Part shown: positions 14,584 through 15,402 of the stretch, piece after piece
How the letters are laid out: every line of letters starts with the position of its first letter
Position numbering within the stretch: the first letter of the stretch is position 1
Assembly: GCA_027335515.1 (NCBI GenBank)
Contig: DAHWHT010000314.1
Span: forward strand, 1-15,402
Reading direction: 5' to 3'
Source of the DNA: Clostridia bacterium
GTDB taxonomy: Bacteria; Bacillota_E; RBS10-35; JAJYVN01
DNA length: 15,402 nucleotides
Program-made: the position numbers and the translations under genes
Notes under the pieces: model-generated
The model's database searches: none
Told to the model about the DNA's origin: nothing
The model's input: the letters and a program-made list of their open reading frames with translations, nothing else

Positions 14584-15045
14584 CTATTCCAAGAGGGGCA
14601 GGGGGCGGCAGCCGTCCAGGGTGCCATCCGCCAGCGCGGCGGCGAGACCGGCGGGGCGCACGTCCGCGGAGCGCAGTTCGGTCAGGGTGTGCCAGCGGGC
14701 GTCCGTCAGCACCGGCGCTTGCGGGCGTTCCGGGTCCACGCCGAGCCGGAGGTCGCCGGCGACGGGTTGGGCCAGGAAGAAGACATCGAGTGTTCCGGAC
14801 TCGGTGCGATCCTGGACGCCGACCACACCCGCCAGCGCGACGACCAGACCGGTTTCCTCGAGGGCTTCGCGGCGTGCGGCTTCGGCGCAGGTCTCGCCGG
14901 ATTCGACCCCGCCGCCCGGAAAGCACCAAAACGGGCTGCGTCCGGGGTGGCTGTGGCGTACCAGCAACACCTCCGTGCCGTTGGGACCCTGGCGCAGCAG
15001 CACGAGGCGGGCGCACAGCAGTGGACGGCGTCGCTCGAACGACAC
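14584..15045 (-). CDS. Nudix hydrolase
   Basis: A 153-residue soluble hydrolase of nucleoside diphosphates linked to another moiety. The complete Nudix box GX5EX7REUXEEXGU is at residues 45-67 (GGVESGET, then AEAARREALEETGL), giving all Mg2+-binding glutamates. It is preceded by the usual strands (ARLVLLRQG, EVLLVRHSHPGRSPFWCFPG) and followed by DVFFLAQPVAGDLR and a WHTLTEL segment. GTG 15045 is supported by AAGGGGG seven bases upstream and by the normal start of the fold; the open frame continues to 15258 but that part is Arg/Pro-rich and unlike the family. The substrate cannot be predicted. It is divergent from the sulfatase gene. Confidence 0.9.
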   Translation of the reverse strand: MSFERRRPLLCARLVLLRQGPNGTEVLLVRHSHPGRSPFWCFPGGGVESGETCAEAARREALEETGLVVALAGVVGVQDRTESGTLDVFFLAQPVAGDLRLGVDPERPQAPVLTDARWHTLTELRSADVRPAGLAAALADGTLDGCRPLPLLE

Positions 15046-15154
15046 GGGATGGCCCCCTTCGCCTGGTGCGGCAACCACCGCGCGGTTTCGCCGCGGCGGG
15101 GCCCGTATCCCTGCCGTCCCGCCCAAGGACACCGCACGACGCGGACGAAGGCGG

Positions 15155-15402
15155 ATGCGGGGGGTGGTGTCCTTGGCCGCGACCGCCGGGTTCGAAGGGC
15201 CGCTGCGTCCGGTGCGCAATCTGCTGGTGCTGCTGACCGACGAGCAACGCGCGGACACGCTCGGGATCTATGGCGCATCCCCGTGCTGGACCCCGTCCCT
15301 GGATGCGCTGGCGGAGCGCGCCATCGTCTTCGATGCGGCGATGTGCACCCAGCCGGTGTGCACCCCGTCGCGCGGCTCGATCCTGACGGGGCTGTTTCCG
15401 CA
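15155..15402 (+). CDS. sulfatase, Cys-type, N-terminal fragment (runs off the window)
   Basis: The first 82 residues of an alkaline-phosphatase-superfamily sulfatase. NLLVLLTDEQRADTLGIYG (22-40) is the first metal-binding strand with Asp29, TPSLDALAERAIVFD (46-60) is the next family block, and CTPSRGSILTG (69-79) is the active-site signature C-x-P-x-R, in which Cys69 is converted to formylglycine. A formylglycine-generating enzyme should therefore be encoded elsewhere in the genome. There is no signal peptide, so it is likely cytosolic unless the start is wrong. ATG 15155 follows GAAGG by four bases; GTG 15167 or GTG 15212 are alternatives. The 109 bases between it and the Nudix gene show no clear promoter. 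The substrate is unknown; related members act on choline sulfate, aryl or sugar sulfates, or phosphonate monoesters. Confidence 0.9.
   Translation, partial: MRGVVSLAATAGFEGPLRPVRNLLVLLTDEQRADTLGIYGASPCWTPSLDALAERAIVFDAAMCTQPVCTPSRGSILTGLFP

Noticed and set aside
1..15402. CRISPR array, tRNA or rRNA genes, replication origin
   Set aside because: No regularly spaced direct repeats, no tRNA consensus arms, no rRNA signature and no box cluster were seen on either strand.

Overview
This is a visibly very GC-rich bacterial window. Its best lineage clue is a textbook T-box riboswitch with the core AGGGTGGTACCGCG, a following intrinsic terminator and a strong sigma-A promoter, placed in front of tyrosine-biosynthesis genes. 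That arrangement is typical of Bacillota, so a high-GC lineage (Thermaerobacter, Symbiobacterium or Limnochorda-like) is my inference. Shine-Dalgarno-like G-runs and many GTG starts fit. I see no tRNA, rRNA, CRISPR array or intact transposase.

Layout. Positions 1-1220 hold no convincing gene: one doubtful small ORF, then a hairpin-rich stretch (about 355-734) bounded by two look-alike hairpins that resemble the subterminal palindromes of IS200/IS605-type elements. Positions 1221-2885 encode an exported lipoprotein glycoside hydrolase of the GH39/PslG type. It meets a convergent TSUP-family membrane exporter (2886-3614, minus) stop codon to stop codon. A divergent L-threonine aldolase follows (3798-4844), then a heavily decayed class I/II aminotransferase pseudogene (4908-5730).

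Positions 5727-8924 are the regulatory and metabolic centre: a sigma-A promoter, a tyrosine-specifier T-box with its terminator, a DAHP synthase of the I-beta type without a regulatory domain, an ACT-containing prephenate dehydrogenase (TyrA) and a class I SAM methyltransferase, apparently one operon. Low charged tRNA-Tyr should permit read-through, raising both the entry step to the shikimate pathway and the step committing to tyrosine. The neighbouring aminotransferase, which could once have served the last transamination, is dead.

Positions 8987-12141 are a minus-strand block: TetR-type regulator, DegT/DnrJ-type PLP aminotransferase and a neutral-ceramidase-like metallohydrolase, the last two overlapping. 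Divergent from the regulator is an MMPL-type transporter (12363-14495) with a sigma-A promoter and an adjacent 17-bp imperfect palindrome that is the probable operator. A Nudix hydrolase (14584-15045, minus) and the start of a Cys-type sulfatase (15155 to the window end) close the window.

The items most worth follow-up are the TetR-MMPL-DegT-ceramidase-like neighbourhood, the decayed aminotransferase beside a tyrosine-sensing operon, and the hairpin-rich segment at the left end. Nothing here proves a wholly new system.
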